Shown: positions 33,557 through 43,988, numbered from the stretch's first letter. The stretch is 64,000 nucleotides of DNA from Sphingobacterium endophyticum (GCF_009733535.1 NZ_SMMI01000016.1:36355-100354), one strand, 5' to 3'. A program made the numbers and translations. The notes: generated by a model from the letters alone, not told the origin.

Positions 33557-36516
33557 TAAAAATTAAGTTGTAAACCAAACATAAATGTTCTCGTTTTTGG
33601 ATAAACATTACGTTCCTCAAATCCAGGCTCTAAACCGTTTATATTTACTTCCGGATCTAATCCACTATACTTTGTAAATACAAATAGGTCCCTTCCTGTT
33701 GCATAAACCCTTAAACTCTTAAATGGCTTAATCATTTCGCGATTAAAGGTGTATCCTATATTAATCGCATCAACCTTTAAAAATGAACCTTTCTCTAACC
33801 AATAGTCTGATAGCTCCTTCTCTCCTACTATATTCTTGTGATCTTCATAAGCCTCATCTAATACATTCTGTCCTTTCACATTAGGTAAGCTATAATACAT
33901 ATTGATCATATTAAAAACATCATGACCAATCCAACTTCTCATATAAATATTTGCATCCCAGTTTTTATAGGTAAACTCATTGTTCCATGACAATTGTAGG
34001 GTTGGAATTGCCTGTCCAACAAATTTTTTGTCTCCTACTGTTTTATTTTTATCTCGAACATCGAATATATTCCCGTCCTTATCATATAACTGCCAATATC
34101 CATCATCTGTAAATCCTGCAAATTGCCATAAGAAGAATCTTCCAATTTCTTCACCCGGGTATAAACGTACTGCAGAGCCTGGAGAACCTGGTGCCGGAAA
34201 TCCTTTACGGTCTGAGAATGTTTGACTTCCCCATAATGAATTCAATTTACTTTTGTTATGTGATGCTACTATGGAAGTAGTATAGCTAAAGTTATCCTGT
34301 TGAACTGCTTTATAATTCAACTCAAATTCATAACCCGTATTTTGCATACTTCCCACATTCATAGTCGTCTTATCATGGATTGCCGGTGGCTGAGAAACTG
34401 ATATATCATAAATTAAATCATCAATAACACGTTTATAAAAATCAACGCGACCGCCTAATTTATTATTCAAAATTGTGAAGTCCATACCTACGTTATACTC
34501 TTTTTTCACTTCCCATTTAATCCCTGGATTCTGGTTGTGTCTAACACCATAGGTACGGAACCATTGCCCATTTTGAAGGAACCATGTATCGGCAGAATAC
34601 ATCCGTGTTGAAACTTCTGCTCCAAAACCCTCATTCCCTGTTTCACCATATCCAGCCCTAAATTTCAAGTCATTAATAAAAGTAACATCCTTCATAAATG
34701 GCTCCTGTGACATTCTCCATCCAACCGAAACTCCTGGAAAAAATCCCCAACGATTTTCTGGAGCAAATTTTGATGACCCCTCATATCGTGCAGTAGCTGT
34801 TACGATATATCTATCTAAATAAGAATAGTTTACACGTCCAAAAAATGCAGCCAATTTAACCCATGGATTTTTCCATGAACCTAAGCCCGAACGGCCATCT
34901 GGTAGAAAACTTCCCGTCCCCATATCATTTTCTTTTATCCCATCTACAGGAAAGTCCGAGTTATTCCCACTGAATCCCTGTCCGTTGAAATCTTGATAAC
35001 TATAGCCTCCTACTGCATTTACAGAATGGTCTTCCCAACGCTTATTATAATTTACCGTCCACTCAAATACACGATCTAAATTGCGTCTCATATCTTGACT
35101 TGCGTATCCGTCAATTCCATCTTGACGTGATAGCCTATGTTGTGCCGATCGATAGAATGATCCATGCTCCGAATTGCTCTTGATTCCTACAGTCGCACTT
35201 GTACTTAAATGCTCAGTAAGATTTAGTTTCAAAGTTGAATTCGCCAATAAATAACGATATTGTCTCCGATCATCACGTAGCATTACTTCCGCAACAGGAT
35301 TCCAATAATCATAGCCTCCCGTCAAAACATTATAACCAGTAATATCATCAGCATTATATGGAGTTTCTGTCGGATTAAGTACCATAGCCATATTAAAAAT
35401 GTCATTATTGGTAAAATCTGCATCTACTTGATTATAACTTGCATTGGTTGATAATTCAGCAAATCCATCAAAAAATCTGAAATTTGTATTGATTCGGCCC
35501 CCAATTTCTCCTCGTTTTGACCCTAAAGCAATACCTTTAGCATCTCGTTTGACAAAAGTGGCATATACATTCGCATCTTCAGAACCGCCACTTACATTTA
35601 TAACTTGACGGTGACTAAATGGATTCTTGTTGGTCACTTCATCATACCAATCTGTTCTGTAGCCCAAGTCATCACCTAGACCAACTTCTACAAATTTTTC
35701 CGCTGAAAGGACCTGAGGTCGTTTCCGAACAGTTTCCATAAAATATTCCGAGGTAAAATTAACAGAAGGTTTTCCAATTTGAGGCCGTTTAGTAGTAATT
35801 AAAATTACCCCTCCTGAGGCACGGGTACCATAAATGGCAGCAGCAGACGCATCTCTTAATACGTTGATTGACTCAATATCTTCTTTTGCTACTGAATTGA
35901 CATCTCCCCCAGGTACTCCGTCAATTACAACCAAAGGACCTTGTGATGCGTTAACGGAGTTTACTCCACGCAGCTGTAAGCTTACTCCGGCATTGGGATC
36001 TGTACCATTATTAGAAGATACGTTTAATCCTGCAACTTTTCCTTGCATAGCCAAAATTGGGGAAACGGTTCCAGGAACAAAATCCTTAGGCTTGATCGTT
36101 GTTACTGCACTCGTCAATTCCTTCTTGTCCAAGGATCCATATCCCACAACTACGACTTCATCCAGTCCTTGGGGATCTTCTTCCAAGGTAATTGAAACTG
36201 TACTTCCAGTAACGGGAACCTCCTTGTTGAGATAACCAATCATCGTAATCGTCAAGGTCGCACCATTAGGTACTTCAGACAATTCAAAATTTCCGTTTAC
36301 ATCTGTTTGAGTTCTGTTTTGTGTTCCTTTAACACTTACTGTAGCTCCAGAAAGTATTTCTCCTTTAGCATCTTTGATCGTTCCTGTGATCTTTTGTTGG
36401 TAAGCAGAATAAACTGCAACCTTCGCAAATAACGGTGAAATTGGAACCATACTGAGGGATCCGCTGAACAATAAAATCTTGGTCAACGTCCTAAAATAAC
36501 TAGTCTGTTTTTTCAT
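33556..36516 (-). CDS. SusC/RagA-family TonB-dependent transporter (pair 2)
   Basis: 986 residues. Signal peptide (about 1-31, PISPLFAKVA), a carboxypeptidase-D-like domain (ITGTIKDAKGEILSGATVSV), the TonB-box region LDEVVVVGYG, and a plug with VSLQLRGVNSVNASQGPLVV, then a beta-barrel ending in MFGLQLNF. Terminal Phe fits barrel assembly. It works with the SusD coded directly downstream (TAATG overlap). No hydrolase is next to it, so the ligand is unknown. Confidence 0.95.
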   Translation of the reverse strand: MKKQTSYFRTLTKILLFSGSLSMVPISPLFAKVAVYSAYQQKITGTIKDAKGEILSGATVSVKGTQNRTQTDVNGNFELSEVPNGATLTITMIGYLNKEVPVTGSTVSITLEEDPQGLDEVVVVGYGSLDKKELTSAVTTIKPKDFVPGTVSPILAMQGKVAGLNVSSNNGTDPNAGVSLQLRGVNSVNASQGPLVVIDGVPGGDVNSVAKEDIESINVLRDASAAAIYGTRASGGVILITTKRPQIGKPSVNFTSEYFMETVRKRPQVLSAEKFVEVGLGDDLGYRTDWYDEVTNKNPFSHRQVINVSGGSEDANVYATFVKRDAKGIALGSKRGEIGGRINTNFRFFDGFAELSTNASYNQVDADFTNNDIFNMAMVLNPTETPYNADDITGYNVLTGGYDYWNPVAEVMLRDDRRQYRYLLANSTLKLNLTEHLSTSATVGIKSNSEHGSFYRSAQHRLSRQDGIDGYASQDMRRNLDRVFEWTVNYNKRWEDHSVNAVGGYSYQDFNGQGFSGNNSDFPVDGIKENDMGTGSFLPDGRSGLGSWKNPWVKLAAFFGRVNYSYLDRYIVTATARYEGSSKFAPENRWGFFPGVSVGWRMSQEPFMKDVTFINDLKFRAGYGETGNEGFGAEVSTRMYSADTWFLQNGQWFRTYGVRHNQNPGIKWEVKKEYNVGMDFTILNNKLGGRVDFYKRVIDDLIYDISVSQPPAIHDKTTMNVGSMQNTGYEFELNYKAVQQDNFSYTTSIVASHNKSKLNSLWGSQTFSDRKGFPAPGSPGSAVRLYPGEEIGRFFLWQFAGFTDDGYWQLYDKDGNIFDVRDKNKTVGDKKFVGQAIPTLQLSWNNEFTYKNWDANIYMRSWIGHDVFNMINMYYSLPNVKGQNVLDEAYEDHKNIVGEKELSDYWLEKGSFLKVDAINIGYTFNREMIKPFKSLRVYATGRDLFVFTKYSGLDPEVNINGLEPGFEERNVYPKTRTFMFGLQLNF

Positions 36517-36925
36517 CAGTTAGATAGGTTTAGTTAGAATTATAGGTTTATTTAACCCAATAATAAAAAAAAATTAAGTGTTAACAAATTTTGAATGAAA
36601 TTAAAGTTTTATATAACTACTAATTCATTATATGTTAAACCATCTATTTTATTGTTTTTCATTTCCTTATAATACTATTTATTATATTTAATTTTGTTTA
36701 TGACAGATTTTCTTTCACCCCATAAAACCAATAAAACTCCTCGTTTTGAAGAGTCCCAAGGCTTTTATACAAGTATCTTTTTCAGTCAATATCTTATTCA
36801 ACATTTCCAGGTTTAAAAATTCAATAAAACCATAAATTTTCCTACCTTTAAAAGAGAGGCAAAGGGGAAAATCCCTACCCCATTCTGTCCTTATAAAAGC
36901 ATTATAAACATAAAACCCTTTTCAT
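36517..36925. other. Divergent intergenic region between SusCD pair 2 and prpB
   Basis: About 410 bases holding the promoters of two divergent operons. TACCTTTA at 36843-36850 resembles the -7 box for prpB (one mismatch). No gene or RNA is visible. Confidence 0.4.
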
Positions 36926-37804
36926 ATGAAGGATTCTCCAGGTAGAAAATTACGGTCGGCACTTCAATCTGAATCTCCATTACAAATTGTTGGAGCTATT
37001 AATGCAAATCATGCATTATTAGCTGAACAGTCTGGTTTTAAAGCCATCTACCTTTCCGGAGGTGGTGTAGCAGCTGGGTCATTGGGAATTCCAGACCTTG
37101 GAATAACTACTCTTGATGATGTATTGATTGATGTTGGACGAATTACCAATGTTTGTTCATTACCGCTTCTTGTAGATATTGACACCGGATTCGGGCCCTC
37201 TGCTTTCAATATTGCAAGAACAATCAAATCTTTGGAAAAAGCTGGTGCTGCTGGAATACACATGGAAGATCAGGTAGGCGCAAAACGCTGTGGCCATCGA
37301 CCAGGTAAGGAACTTGTTTCAATAGACGAAATGGTTGACAGGATAAAAGCTGCTGTCAATGCAAGAGTTGATACTGATTTTCTAATTGGAGCTAGAACCG
37401 ATGCAATTGCAAGTGAAGGTCTTGATAAAGCCTTAGAAAGAGCAGTCGCCTACCAAATTGCCGGGGCTGATTTTATTTTTGCTGAAGCCGTTACCCACAT
37501 AGAAGATTATACAAGGTTTGCTGAAGCTACTGGCCTTCCTATCCTAGCGAATATCACGGAATTTGGGAAAACAGACTTATACTCAGTAGATCAATTAAGA
37601 TCAGCTCGCGTTTCAATTGTTCTTTATCCATTATCTGCATTTAGAGCCGCAAATAAAGCCGCACTCAATGTGTATCAACATATTCGAAATGACGGTACTC
37701 AAGCGAATGTCATAGATACAATGCAGACTCGGGAAGAGCTTTATAAAAGCATTGATTATTACCGTTATGAAGATGAATTAGACCAACTATTCAAAAACAA
37801 ATGA
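36926..37804 (+). CDS. prpB: Methylisocitrate lyase PrpB
   Basis: 292 residues. It splits 2-methylisocitrate into pyruvate and succinate in the methylcitrate cycle. Family motifs: ANHALLAEQSGFKAIYLSGG, LVDIDTGFG, EDQVGAKRCGHRPGKELVS (catalytic Cys of KRCGH), and NITEFGKTDLYSVDQLR. Length is typical. It is the first of the prpBCD operon; the prpC start lies one base after its TGA stop (TGATATG). Confidence 0.95.
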   Translation: MKDSPGRKLRSALQSESPLQIVGAINANHALLAEQSGFKAIYLSGGGVAAGSLGIPDLGITTLDDVLIDVGRITNVCSLPLLVDIDTGFGPSAFNIARTIKSLEKAGAAGIHMEDQVGAKRCGHRPGKELVSIDEMVDRIKAAVNARVDTDFLIGARTDAIASEGLDKALERAVAYQIAGADFIFAEAVTHIEDYTRFAEATGLPILANITEFGKTDLYSVDQLRSARVSIVLYPLSAFRAANKAALNVYQHIRNDGTQANVIDTMQTREELYKSIDYYRYEDELDQLFKNK

Positions 37805-37805
37805 T

Positions 37806-38963
37806 ATGAAAGAAGCTAATGAATCAGGTTTTAAACCAAAAAAAAGTGTAGCACTCTCCGGTGTACCAGCAGGAAATACCAGCTTATGCACAGTGGGCAA
37901 AAGCGGTAATGACCTTCATTATAGAGGCTATGACATTTTGGACCTTGCTGAAAAAGCAACCTTTGAAGAAGTTGCTTATCTGCTTATCCATGGAAATTTA
38001 CCTACAGAAAGCCAACTTAAAAATTATCAAAAGAAACTTATCGCCGATCGCGGAATTCCATCCGTATTGAAAGAGGTCTTAAAGCTAATTCCTGAATTCG
38101 CACACCCAATGGATGTGCTGAGAACCTCTGTCTCTGTCTTTGGAACCCTTGAACCTGAACCTCTAAATCATGATATTGAAGTTACTAGAAATATTATTGA
38201 TAGACTAATGGCAAGCATGGGATCCTCCCTATTATATTGGTACCATTATAGTCACAACCAAAAAGAGATCTCTGTTGAAACCAAAGACCCTACCTTAGGT
38301 GGTCAGTTTCTTCATCTATTACATGGAAAAGAACCCTCCCAATCCTGGGTCCATGCCATGCAAGTGTCTTTAAACCTTTATGCTGAACATGAATTTAATG
38401 CCTCTACATTTACAGCACGTGTTATCGCAGGTACTGCTTCTGATGTATATTCATCCGTTGCTGGAGCAATTGGTGCATTGCGCGGACCAAAACATGGCGG
38501 TGCAAATGAAGTCGCCTACGAAATTCAAGAACGTTATAAGAATGCAGATGAGGCTGAAGCTGATATTAAAAAAAGATTGGCAAATAAAGAAGTAATCATT
38601 GGTTTTGGCCATCCTGTCTATACTGTAGCAGATCCAAGAAATCAAGTAATCAAAAAAATAGCAAAAAAACTCTCCGAGGAAGCCGGTGATATGAGGTTAT
38701 TTGATATTGCTGAACGAATCGAAACCGTAATGTGGAATGAAAAACGGATGTTTCCTAACTTAGACTGGTTCTCTGCCGTTGCTTATCATATCATGGGAAT
38801 TCCTACAGCTATGTTTACTCCATTGTTCGTAATGTCACGAATATCAGGTTGGGGGGCACATATCATCGAGCAAAGGGAAGATGGTAAAATCATTCGACCT
38901 AGCGCACATTATATCGGACCTGAAAACCGAGAATTTATACCTTTAAAAGATCGTAAAAATTAA
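37806..38963 (+). CDS. prpC: 2-Methylcitrate synthase PrpC
   Basis: 385 residues. It condenses propionyl-CoA with oxaloacetate to 2-methylcitrate. Citrate-synthase family motifs: LHYRGYDILDLAE, GALRGPKHGGANE, and GFGHPVYTVADPRN (catalytic His and Asp region). Being next to prpB and prpD identifies it as the methylcitrate form, not the TCA enzyme. Start immediately follows prpB. Confidence 0.95.
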   Translation: MKEANESGFKPKKSVALSGVPAGNTSLCTVGKSGNDLHYRGYDILDLAEKATFEEVAYLLIHGNLPTESQLKNYQKKLIADRGIPSVLKEVLKLIPEFAHPMDVLRTSVSVFGTLEPEPLNHDIEVTRNIIDRLMASMGSSLLYWYHYSHNQKEISVETKDPTLGGQFLHLLHGKEPSQSWVHAMQVSLNLYAEHEFNASTFTARVIAGTASDVYSSVAGAIGALRGPKHGGANEVAYEIQERYKNADEAEADIKKRLANKEVIIGFGHPVYTVADPRNQVIKKIAKKLSEEAGDMRLFDIAERIETVMWNEKRMFPNLDWFSAVAYHIMGIPTAMFTPLFVMSRISGWGAHIIEQREDGKIIRPSAHYIGPENREFIPLKDRKN

Positions 38964-38980
38964 ATTATTTATATATTAAA

Positions 38981-40429
38981 ATGTCTTCACATATTTCGAA
39001 TAACAGACCTAATCCGGATCAAGTACTTATCGATATAGCAGATTATATCCTTGGATATGAAATAAAAAGCGAATTAGCTTTAAAAACTGCTCACTATTGT
39101 TTTTTAGATACAATTGGTTGTGGGTTTGAAGCTTTAACCTATCCTGCTTGCACAAAATTATTAGGACCTATTGTTCCAGGTACTCAAGTACCAAATGGCG
39201 CGAAAGTCCCAGGTACTTCCTATCAATTGGATCCCATCCAAGCTGCTTTCAATATTGGAGCAATGGTAAGGTGGTTGGATTTTAATGACACCTGGTTGGC
39301 AGCTGAATGGGGCCATCCTTCTGATAATTTAGGCGGAATTTTAGCGGTTTCTGATTGGATCTCTAGAAACCGTGTTTCTGAAGGTAAAGAACCTCTTTTA
39401 ATGATTGAAGTCCTACAAGCAATGGTTATGGCCCATGAAGTTCAAGGAGTTCTAGCTTTAGAAAATTCATTTAATAAAGTAGGTCTAGACCATGTAATCC
39501 TAGTTAAAGTTGCTTCTACTGCCGTAGTAGGTAAACTTCTTGGATTAAATAAAGAAGAATTAATCAATGCAATTTCATTGGCCTTTGTCGATGGTCAATC
39601 CTTAAGAACTTATAGACATGCCCCAAATACGGGTAGCCGAAAATCATGGGCTGCTGGCGATGCTACTTCTAGAGCAGTTAGATTAGCATTGATTGCCCAA
39701 AAAGGTGAAATGGGATATCCTTCCGTATTAACTGCCCCCGTATGGGGTTTCTATGATGTTTCATTCAAAGGAAACCAATTTAAATTTCAAAGACCTTATG
39801 GAACTTATGTCATGGAAAATGTATTATTCAAAATTTCTTTCCCAGCAGAATTCCATTCCCAAACAGCTGTTGAAGCTGCAATGACCCTATATCAAAAATT
39901 AAAAGAATTAGGAAAGTCTTCAGAAGATATAAAATCAATTAAGATTCGTACTCATGAAGCTGCAATTCGAATTATTGACAAAAAAGGTCCATTACATAAT
40001 CCTGCCGATCGGGACCATGCTATTCAATATATGGTCGCAGTACCCTTGATCTTTGGACGCCTAACCGCAGCAGATTATGAAGATAATATTGCTTCCGATC
40101 CAAGAATTGATAAGCTAAGAGAAAAAATAACCTGCTTTGAAGACCCTCAATTTACAGTGGATTATCATGACCCTGAAAAACGATCTATTGCAAATGCATT
40201 AACAGTAGAACTCAATGATGGCAGTATTTTAAATGAGGTAATTGTGGAGTATCCGATTGGTCATCGAACAAGAAGAGAAGAAGGGATCCCCAAATTAATT
40301 GAAAAGTATAAAATCAATCTTGCAAGGGTGTTTGCTGAAAAACAGCAAAAGAATATCCTTCAAAAAACTTTGGATTATGATACTATCATTCAAATCCCAG
40401 TACATGAACTTGTGGACGAAATGGTATAA
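38981..40429 (+). CDS. prpD: 2-Methylcitrate dehydratase PrpD
   Basis: 482 residues, the usual size of the iron-sulfur-free PrpD. It dehydrates 2-methylcitrate to 2-methyl-cis-aconitate. Motifs: LDTIGCGFEAL, AFNIGAMVRWLDFNDTW, ISFPAEFHSQTAVEAA and the GPLHNPADRDHAIQYM block. Third gene of the operon. Rehydration needs an aconitase encoded elsewhere. A long inverted repeat terminator lies just after it. Confidence 0.95.
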   Translation: MSSHISNNRPNPDQVLIDIADYILGYEIKSELALKTAHYCFLDTIGCGFEALTYPACTKLLGPIVPGTQVPNGAKVPGTSYQLDPIQAAFNIGAMVRWLDFNDTWLAAEWGHPSDNLGGILAVSDWISRNRVSEGKEPLLMIEVLQAMVMAHEVQGVLALENSFNKVGLDHVILVKVASTAVVGKLLGLNKEELINAISLAFVDGQSLRTYRHAPNTGSRKSWAAGDATSRAVRLALIAQKGEMGYPSVLTAPVWGFYDVSFKGNQFKFQRPYGTYVMENVLFKISFPAEFHSQTAVEAAMTLYQKLKELGKSSEDIKSIKIRTHEAAIRIIDKKGPLHNPADRDHAIQYMVAVPLIFGRLTAADYEDNIASDPRIDKLREKITCFEDPQFTVDYHDPEKRSIANALTVELNDGSILNEVIVEYPIGHRTRREEGIPKLIEKYKINLARVFAEKQQKNILQKTLDYDTIIQIPVHELVDEMV

Positions 40430-40436
40430 TTAAAAA

Positions 40437-40502
40437 AAGGAAATCATTCTGTAATGCCGAGAAATTTTTTATTTTTCCAAAGCATTGCAGAATGATTTCC
40501 TT
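40437..40502. terminator. Long inverted repeat between convergent prpD and fadB-like genes
   Basis: A 21-bp stem with one mismatch pairs 40437-40457 with 40482-40502 (GGAAATCATTCTG against CAGAATGATTTCC in the core). The 24-base loop contains T-runs. It lies between the two convergent stop codons and can serve both strands. The arms are longer than in a normal terminator. Confidence 0.7.
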
Positions 40503-40507
40503 CTCTA

Positions 40508-42616
40508 TTATCCTAATGGCCAATTAGATTTAAAACCATCATAAAAGCGATAGCCTTCATCCCTTAACTTCAGCAAGGATTCAGGTAATTCCCACTCATC
40601 TCCATATTGCGCATAGTTTGTACAGTTCTTAACAAACTCATCCAGCCCGATAGTATCAATATAACTTATTGATCCGCCTGTTTGCGCTGGATAGCCAACA
40701 CCCATAACGGAACCCAAATCAGCATCAATAGGATTATTTACTATCCCCTCCTCTAAACATCGGTAACTATCCAGTGCCATTACACACAGCAATCGGTCTT
40801 GAATATCCTTCGATGAAATCTGGGAATCTAATGATTTTAATTCTCGATCCTGGTAAAATTGTTTAGGCTTATTATCCGGATAATTGTAGAATCCCCGACT
40901 TGATGCACGACCAGTTCTACCCTTCTTAATCATTCGCTGTAAATAGTTATAAACTCGTCTCTGACTGAAATTCATGTCAGGCAATTGGTCATATACATGT
41001 ACCATAAGCGGTAAAGAAATCTCATCCAATACAGCTAAAGGTCCAATACCAAATCCTGCACTTCTTGATCCTTCTTCAATTCTTTCCATTGAAATCCCTT
41101 CTAACAACATCGTTATCCCTTCCAAAAGATAATTAAAGAATATTCGAGATGTGAAAAATGCATGTCCATCATTTACAATAATAGGTATCTTCTTTAATCT
41201 GCCTACAAAATGTAGAGCCTTATCCAAGGTTTCCTCAGAAGTATCCTTCCCTCGAATGACCTCAACTAAGGACATCCGATCGACAGGAGAAAAGAAATGC
41301 AGACCTAAAAATCGCTTCGGATCAGTAAAGTTCTTTGCTAATTTACTTATAGGAAGTGAGGTTGTATTTGATGCGAAAACTCCACTTAACTGCAAATAAT
41401 CTCTACCCTCCTTAATAACTTCAGATTTCAATCGTCTATCTTCATAAACAGCTTCAATAATGATTTCAGAACCATCTAAATCCTCAATATGTTCTGTTGG
41501 TAAAATTCGCTCCAAAATCTTGGGCTTATCCTCCTCCTTCATTTTATGAATGCTTATTAATTTATTACAAACTTTTTCTGAATAAGCTCGTCCCTTCTCT
41601 GCCCTTTGTAATTCTACGTCTTTTAGAACAACATCTATCCCTGCTTTTGCAACCTCATAAGCTATGCCAGCACCCATCATCCCAGCACCAATGATCCCAA
41701 CTTTACTAATACTATTCTTATCCTCTAAATCTATGGTCTTGTCTATCGCATCTTGAACCGCATAATAAAAGGTTCTTACCCTTGCTGTTGTTTCCTTTGC
41801 AGTTAATAATGCACAAAATGAAGTTTGCTCTCTAGATAATAATTCATCAAATTTCAATGCCAAAGAACTTTGGAGTAGACCTAATAGGACCTCAACCAAT
41901 AAAGATGGTTTATGTTGCTTTGCATTTAATTTTTCTAGCGCAGAACTTATATTTTTTGAATCAGTTTTCCATATTTTTTTTATTGAATTTCCATTACTCG
42001 AATCTTCAGACAACCATAACTGTACCTGCTCCCATGAAGTTATCCTTCCATCAATTAAACCGGAAATTTCAGCTTCATCAGGTTTTATCATTCGTCCTGA
42101 ACTTAAATAATCAAAAACTAACTCAGCATCGATGATGTTAATAAGCCTCGTAAAACTCCCGTTTCCTGCCAGCATACCCAATGCTCCTTCGGGAAATCCA
42201 ATTTTTGCTTTAGGACCTATCCCGATTCGACGATCAAATAACAAAAGAAAGGCTGCCGCTAATCCCGTACACCTTTTATCAAATAAAACTACAGTAGGCT
42301 TATTAAGTTCCGATAACTCAATAATTAGCTTGTTAATGAGGTTCAACTTATTCCCAAAGCTTTCCTTCTTAGCTGCTTCAATTAATTCCTCATAGTCAGC
42401 GCTTTCAAATTTCCCTTCCAAAATCAATTGTAAACTTTTACAATCTTTTTTCTTCAAAACCGAAATTAAGAGTTCAAGACAAAATTTAAACTCATCTACC
42501 GAAAGACTATGTGGGCTGTTACGGACGTTGATCCATCTTAATTGATAAACACCATCAGCATTCTTACTAACGCTGATCTGTTCCTTAATTCTTTCCTTTA
42601 TTTTACTCATGCTCAA
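40508..42616 (-). CDS. FadB/FadJ-like bifunctional 3-hydroxyacyl-CoA dehydrogenase with degenerate hydratase domain
   Basis: 702 residues. Residues ~20-210 resemble the crotonase fold, residues ~300-480 are the NAD-binding 3-hydroxyacyl-CoA dehydrogenase domain (VGIIGAGMMGAGIAYEVAK; catalytic His in GLHFFSPV), and two C-terminal dehydrogenase domains follow (FTSRIFFNYLLEGITMLLEG, RGFYNYPD). The hydratase domain keeps the glutamate of GFPEGALGML but where FadB has the second glutamate (GGGCE) this one reads TGLAAAF, so hydration may be lost or slow. It acts in fatty acid beta-oxidation with the acyl-CoA dehydrogenase just upstream (21-base gap). Confidence 0.85.
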   Translation of the reverse strand: MSMSKIKERIKEQISVSKNADGVYQLRWINVRNSPHSLSVDEFKFCLELLISVLKKKDCKSLQLILEGKFESADYEELIEAAKKESFGNKLNLINKLIIELSELNKPTVVLFDKRCTGLAAAFLLLFDRRIGIGPKAKIGFPEGALGMLAGNGSFTRLINIIDAELVFDYLSSGRMIKPDEAEISGLIDGRITSWEQVQLWLSEDSSNGNSIKKIWKTDSKNISSALEKLNAKQHKPSLLVEVLLGLLQSSLALKFDELLSREQTSFCALLTAKETTARVRTFYYAVQDAIDKTIDLEDKNSISKVGIIGAGMMGAGIAYEVAKAGIDVVLKDVELQRAEKGRAYSEKVCNKLISIHKMKEEDKPKILERILPTEHIEDLDGSEIIIEAVYEDRRLKSEVIKEGRDYLQLSGVFASNTTSLPISKLAKNFTDPKRFLGLHFFSPVDRMSLVEVIRGKDTSEETLDKALHFVGRLKKIPIIVNDGHAFFTSRIFFNYLLEGITMLLEGISMERIEEGSRSAGFGIGPLAVLDEISLPLMVHVYDQLPDMNFSQRRVYNYLQRMIKKGRTGRASSRGFYNYPDNKPKQFYQDRELKSLDSQISSKDIQDRLLCVMALDSYRCLEEGIVNNPIDADLGSVMGVGYPAQTGGSISYIDTIGLDEFVKNCTNYAQYGDEWELPESLLKLRDEGYRFYDGFKSNWPLG

Positions 42617-42637
42617 TTAATTTAGATCGATTTCCAA

Positions 42638-43798
42638 TCATGTGTTATATGTTAATTCATCTATACATATTTTAGATATGATTTCAAGCATAATCTCTGA
42701 TGTACCACCAATAATCGTCCCAACCTTGACATCTCTATATAGCCTAGAAATCTTATAATCTTCAGTAAAACCATAGCCCCCAAATAATTGAAGACATTCT
42801 CCAACAACCTTTACTGCGAGTTCACTGCATTGTAGCTTGGCAATGGAACATTCCTTTACCGCATAAACATGCTGATTTTGCATTGAACAACAATGGGATA
42901 CAAATGCTTTAAGTACCTCAATATCCGCAATCATCTGAGCTACTCTATGACGAATAACTTGAAAATCCTTCAATTGTTTGTTAAATGCCGACCTTTCCTC
43001 AATGTATTTTAAAGTATACTGAACCGCCGACTCAGTAGTTGACAAGCTATGTATTGCCGCTGTTAGGCGCTCCAATTGAAGTCCCCCCATCAGATATTTA
43101 AATCCTTCACCTAATTCCCCAATTAAATTATCTTTCGGAACTTTAACTTGATCGAATGCCAATTCTGCTGTATCCGATGCTAGCCAACCCATTTTTTGAA
43201 TTTTATTCGAACTGACCCCTTCTGTATTTCTGTCAATTACCAATAAACTAATTCCTTTCGCCCCTGCTTGTGGGTCAGTTTTTACCGCCGTAATGAAAAA
43301 ATCTCCGTAATAGCCATTGGTTATAAATGTCTTCGATCCATTTACTAAAAAATAATCCCCATGATCAAAAGCCGTAGTCTGTATATTTTTAACATCTGAT
43401 CCAGCACCTGGTTCTGTAATCGCAACTGAACTTACCAATTCCCCTGCAATTACCTTCGGTAAATACTTTTCCTTTAATAAATCTGATCCATATTTCAATA
43501 AATACGGTGCAGACATATATTGAATAACTAAGGCTGAAATCGTAAATCCTCCTGAAAAACATTGTGAAAGCTCTTCGCAAAATATTTGAGAGTAAAAAAA
43601 ATCAAGATCTAATCCACCATATTGTTCTGGAAATATTAATCCTAGATAGCCCATATCACCCATCTTTTTCCATATTGATTTGTCGATCTCACCCTTCTTT
43701 TCCCACAAATCAACATGAGGAATTATTTCTTTTTGAATAAACAAACGCAGACTTTCCCTGAAAACCTCATGTTCAGGACTCAATTTTGTTATTAGCAT
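42638..43798 (-). CDS. Acyl-CoA dehydrogenase (long-chain/isovaleryl-like)
   Basis: 386 residues. FAD-dependent first oxidation of acyl-CoA. Motifs: AITEPGAGSDVKNIQT, ITNGYYGDFFITAVKTD, LFGGYGFTEDYKISRLYRD and VGTIIGGTSEIML. The final block has GGTSEI where short/medium-chain enzymes have the catalytic Glu (EGTSEI), so the base is probably Glu of LQLERLTAA, as in long-chain and isovaleryl enzymes. It precedes the FadB-like gene in the same operon. Confidence 0.9.
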   Translation of the reverse strand: MLITKLSPEHEVFRESLRLFIQKEIIPHVDLWEKKGEIDKSIWKKMGDMGYLGLIFPEQYGGLDLDFFYSQIFCEELSQCFSGGFTISALVIQYMSAPYLLKYGSDLLKEKYLPKVIAGELVSSVAITEPGAGSDVKNIQTTAFDHGDYFLVNGSKTFITNGYYGDFFITAVKTDPQAGAKGISLLVIDRNTEGVSSNKIQKMGWLASDTAELAFDQVKVPKDNLIGELGEGFKYLMGGLQLERLTAAIHSLSTTESAVQYTLKYIEERSAFNKQLKDFQVIRHRVAQMIADIEVLKAFVSHCCSMQNQHVYAVKECSIAKLQCSELAVKVVGECLQLFGGYGFTEDYKISRLYRDVKVGTIIGGTSEIMLEIISKICIDELTYNT

Positions 43799-43909
43799 AT
43801 AAGTTTATTTGGTTCACTACAGCAATACATTGTTCAAGATTTTATCAATGTAATTACCATTCTAAATTTAGGAATTTTAGTATAACTAGGCAAATTAAGA
43901 CACAAAAGA

Positions 43910-43958
43910 CATAGGAATTAAGAGATTAAATTTTAAGAAAATTCTCTTATTTCTTATG
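43910..43958 (-). terminator. Imperfect hairpin after the 141-residue gene
   Basis: A 16-base stem with two mismatches, 43910-43925 against 43943-43958 (arms end CATAGG/TTCTTATG). It lies just past the minus-strand gene that ends at 43989. The U-run is weak, so terminator function is likely but unproven. Confidence 0.4.
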
Positions 43959-43988
43959 CCTTTCGAAAAGTCTTGATATATTAAATGA

